NCBI GenBank assembly: GCA_030158305.1
Contig: JAOATE010000089.1
Location: 1-64,000 of the forward strand
Length of the DNA: 64,000 nt
Source: Burkholderiaceae bacterium
GTDB lineage: Bacteria > Pseudomonadota > Gammaproteobacteria > Burkholderiales > Burkholderiaceae_B
Reading direction: 5' to 3'
Below, piece by piece: positions 62,448-64,000 of this stretch; the stretch's first letter is position 1, and each line of letters starts with the position of its first letter. The notes beneath the pieces are model-generated. The model did no database searches and was not told the origin of the DNA. It saw only the letters and a program-made list of their open reading frames with translations. Position numbers and translations under genes: made by a program.

Positions 62448-63794
62448 TCAAGACTGACGGGCCAGCGCCATCAAGACGCCGACATCATCAAGAGATTCGA
62501 TCTCCCAAACCGCCTGAATCAGCGCTTCCTGATCACAACCTGTATTGGCTTGAGCGCTTAAGGTTTTGAATTTTTTTTCTATATCCTCATCGGTAAGTGG
62601 CCGACCTGTCGAGCCCCTTGCCTGCTCGACTAAGACCGTAACAGAGGGCTCTGAAATAAAATGCAACGTCACCTTTGCCGCATCAATAGAAAAGCTGTCA
62701 TCCACAGTAAATCTAAGCTTTTCGCCTAGCTTCCTGTTTGCGGGATCTTGAACCGCCGCATCGCTAAACTCCGCGAGTCCTGCACGCCCACTCAAGAGTG
62801 ACACTGCCACCGCATGCTGCGCACTCACCTGTGACTCGCGTCCGGTTTGTACCCCCGGACGGTCAGTACGATCACGCAAGAGTTTTTGCCCAGTCACCTC
62901 GACGCTTTGCAAACGCTGCAAAAGATTGCGAGCAACATCTTGACGCGCGGACAGTTGCAAACACGCTTCAATCACTGGATTGAGCACAATACCGCAGGGG
63001 TATGGCTTATAAGTGTTGAGCGCCATTTCCCAATGCTCGCCAAACTGCGCATTGATCCCAGCAAGATCAGGCTTTTCACCCATTACATTTAAAAAACCCC
63101 GCACGCCATCGAGTGGCGCTAACGGACCATCAAAATTTTGAGCCGCTAATAGTGCAGATAACATCCCATTGCGCGCGGCATTGCCGACGCTCAAGCTCTT
63201 GGCCATTGTCCCCAAAGTTTCCACAATTCCGCAAGCTTGATTAGCCGCCCCACCCAACGCCCAGTTCAACTGTGTCGGCGACAAGCGCAACAACCAACCG
63301 ACGGCGATCGCCGCGCCCAAAGCGCCACAGGTTGATGTGATGTGCCATCCGCGACCATAGTGGTAAGGGGAAATTGCATTACCAATCCGGCACTCAACCT
63401 CCATGCCAAGAATCAATGCCTGCAGGAAGTCGCGGCCGGACACACGGTTGACTTCGGCATACGCGAGCAAGGCCGCCGCAATCGGTGCCGTCGGATGGAT
63501 GACCGTGCGCAAATGGGTATCATCGTAATCAAAGACATTGGCACTCATCGCATTCAGCGCTGCTGCATTAAGCATGTCGGTTCGCTCCGGACGTCCAATA
63601 ATCGACGTCCGCTGATTAGCAGAAAATGACGTGTAGGTACTCACGAGTTTTTCAATCGTAGGGTCATGTGCCCCGGCAAAGCCCACTGCGAAATAGTTGA
63701 GTAACGAACGCTTGGCTTCGTGACGGACCGTTTGGGCGATATTGTCCCAACGATTTCCATGGACGTTCGCGCACAATACTTGCGAGGTATTCAT
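62448..63794 (-). CDS. MmgE/PrpD-family protein
   Basis: 448-residue member of the MmgE/PrpD family, whose known members are 2-methylcitrate dehydratase and aconitate-like dehydratases or isomerases. GRGWHITSTCGALGAAIAVG in the centre and HPTAPIAAALLAYAEVNRVSGRDFLQALILGME are family blocks. The C-terminal part has a typical YPCGIVLNPVIEACL segment. It is the first gene of the minus-strand catabolic operon, 28 bases ahead of the oxidoreductase, and diverges from a second MmgE/PrpD gene. Confidence 0.88.
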   Translation of the reverse strand: MNTSQVLCANVHGNRWDNIAQTVRHEAKRSLLNYFAVGFAGAHDPTIEKLVSTYTSFSANQRTSIIGRPERTDMLNAAALNAMSANVFDYDDTHLRTVIHPTAPIAAALLAYAEVNRVSGRDFLQALILGMEVECRIGNAISPYHYGRGWHITSTCGALGAAIAVGWLLRLSPTQLNWALGGAANQACGIVETLGTMAKSLSVGNAARNGMLSALLAAQNFDGPLAPLDGVRGFLNVMGEKPDLAGINAQFGEHWEMALNTYKPYPCGIVLNPVIEACLQLSARQDVARNLLQRLQSVEVTGQKLLRDRTDRPGVQTGRESQVSAQHAVAVSLLSGRAGLAEFSDAAVQDPANRKLGEKLRFTVDDSFSIDAAKVTLHFISEPSVTVLVEQARGSTGRPLTDEDIEKKFKTLSAQANTGCDQEALIQAVWEIESLDDVGVLMALARQS

Positions 63795-63898
63795 AACTAC
63801 TTCCTTGATTGAGTCTCGTAATTTAATTATTCTTTAACTTGCAGCGCGTGAGTTTCACGACTAGCCTGTCATCCTAACAAATAAAACGAAGGACACAA
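63795..63898. promoter_or_regulatory. Divergent promoter region between two MmgE/PrpD genes
   Basis: 104-base AT-rich gap between divergent starts that should contain both promoters. GAAGGA at 63888-63893 is the ribosome site for the plus-strand gene. No clear operator could be assigned. Confidence 0.35.
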
Positions 63899-64000
63899 AT
63901 GACTATCGCCGGCACACTGGCACGATTTGCAGTGCAAACTCACATAGTGGATCTGCCCCCCCTTGCGCTAGAGCGAGCCGAGATGTGCATTTCCAGCACA
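63899..64000 (+). CDS. MmgE/PrpD-family protein, 5' end only
   Basis: Partial gene cut by the right edge. The first 34 residues (TIAGTLARFAVQTHIVDLPP then LALERAEMCISST) match the family opening in which LARF-AVxT is followed by DLPP and a helix. ATG at 63899 follows GAAGGA. It is a second family member divergent from the one at 62448, so the two may act as paralogous dehydratases or isomerases of one pathway. Confidence 0.75.
   Translation, partial: MTIAGTLARFAVQTHIVDLPPLALERAEMCISST

Noticed and set aside
1-64000. CRISPR arrays, tRNA or rRNA genes, insertion sequences or phage genes
   Set aside because: No repeated spacer pattern, cloverleaf-like block, transposase or phage protein was seen when reading the window.

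Overview
The window looks like a chromosomal segment of a betaproteobacterium in Burkholderiales, most likely Alcaligenaceae-like. This is inferred from four Bug-type tricarboxylate-transporter receptors plus a full TctCBA system, an FbpABC iron importer, a class I fumarase, and codon usage of moderate GC. No rRNA, tRNA, CRISPR array, insertion sequence or prophage gene was seen. Genes are packed tightly and no gene-free stretch exceeds about 230 bases.

Region 1 (0-9.7 kb) is the most unusual part. It holds a GTP cyclohydrolase II (RibA), a stand-alone RibD reductase domain, an MDR dehydrogenase of the BchC-like kind, a 6-pyruvoyltetrahydropterin-synthase (PTPS) fold protein that has lost its catalytic residues, a GT4 glycosyltransferase, an OpgH-like glucosyltransferase, an NdvA-like glucan exporter and a SAM methyltransferase. 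I read it as a candidate pathway for an exported, glycosylated and methylated pyrimidine- or pterin-derived product. That reading is inference.

Region 2 (9.7-24.3 kb) is mixed metabolism and transport: Kup, a fumarylacetoacetate-hydrolase-fold enzyme, a LOG-family protein, class I fumarase next to a fumarase/aspartase-superfamily lyase, a Bug receptor, a GrdB-like protein, an EamA exporter, a nitroreductase, an Atm1-type ABC transporter, a serine hydrolase and a crotonase.

Region 3 (24.5-32.9 kb) has a Baeyer-Villiger monooxygenase, a two-gene YeeE/YedE transporter behind a perfect FNR-type box, a well-expressed-looking 457-residue protein I do not recognise, and a divergent FbpABC iron importer with a Fur-like box before fbpA.

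Region 4 (33-55 kb) is dominated by uptake systems: a fused TRAP permease whose TAXI-type receptor may be the one 15.5 kb away, a PhnDCEE-type ABC importer, TctCBA, another Bug receptor, and a PotABCD/AEP-type ABC importer divergent from a DSD1-family PLP enzyme. It also has a potassium channel, a Fic protein with a built-in inhibitory motif, a cupin behind a second perfect FNR-type box, a histone-deacetylase-fold enzyme and a DUF6279-like lipoprotein.

Region 5 (55-64 kb) has a BT1-like MFS carrier and a long minus-strand catabolic operon: MmgE/PrpD, 3-hydroxyisobutyrate-dehydrogenase family, taurine/nitrate-type ABC importer, Bug receptor and SDR. A second MmgE/PrpD gene diverges from it and runs off the right edge.
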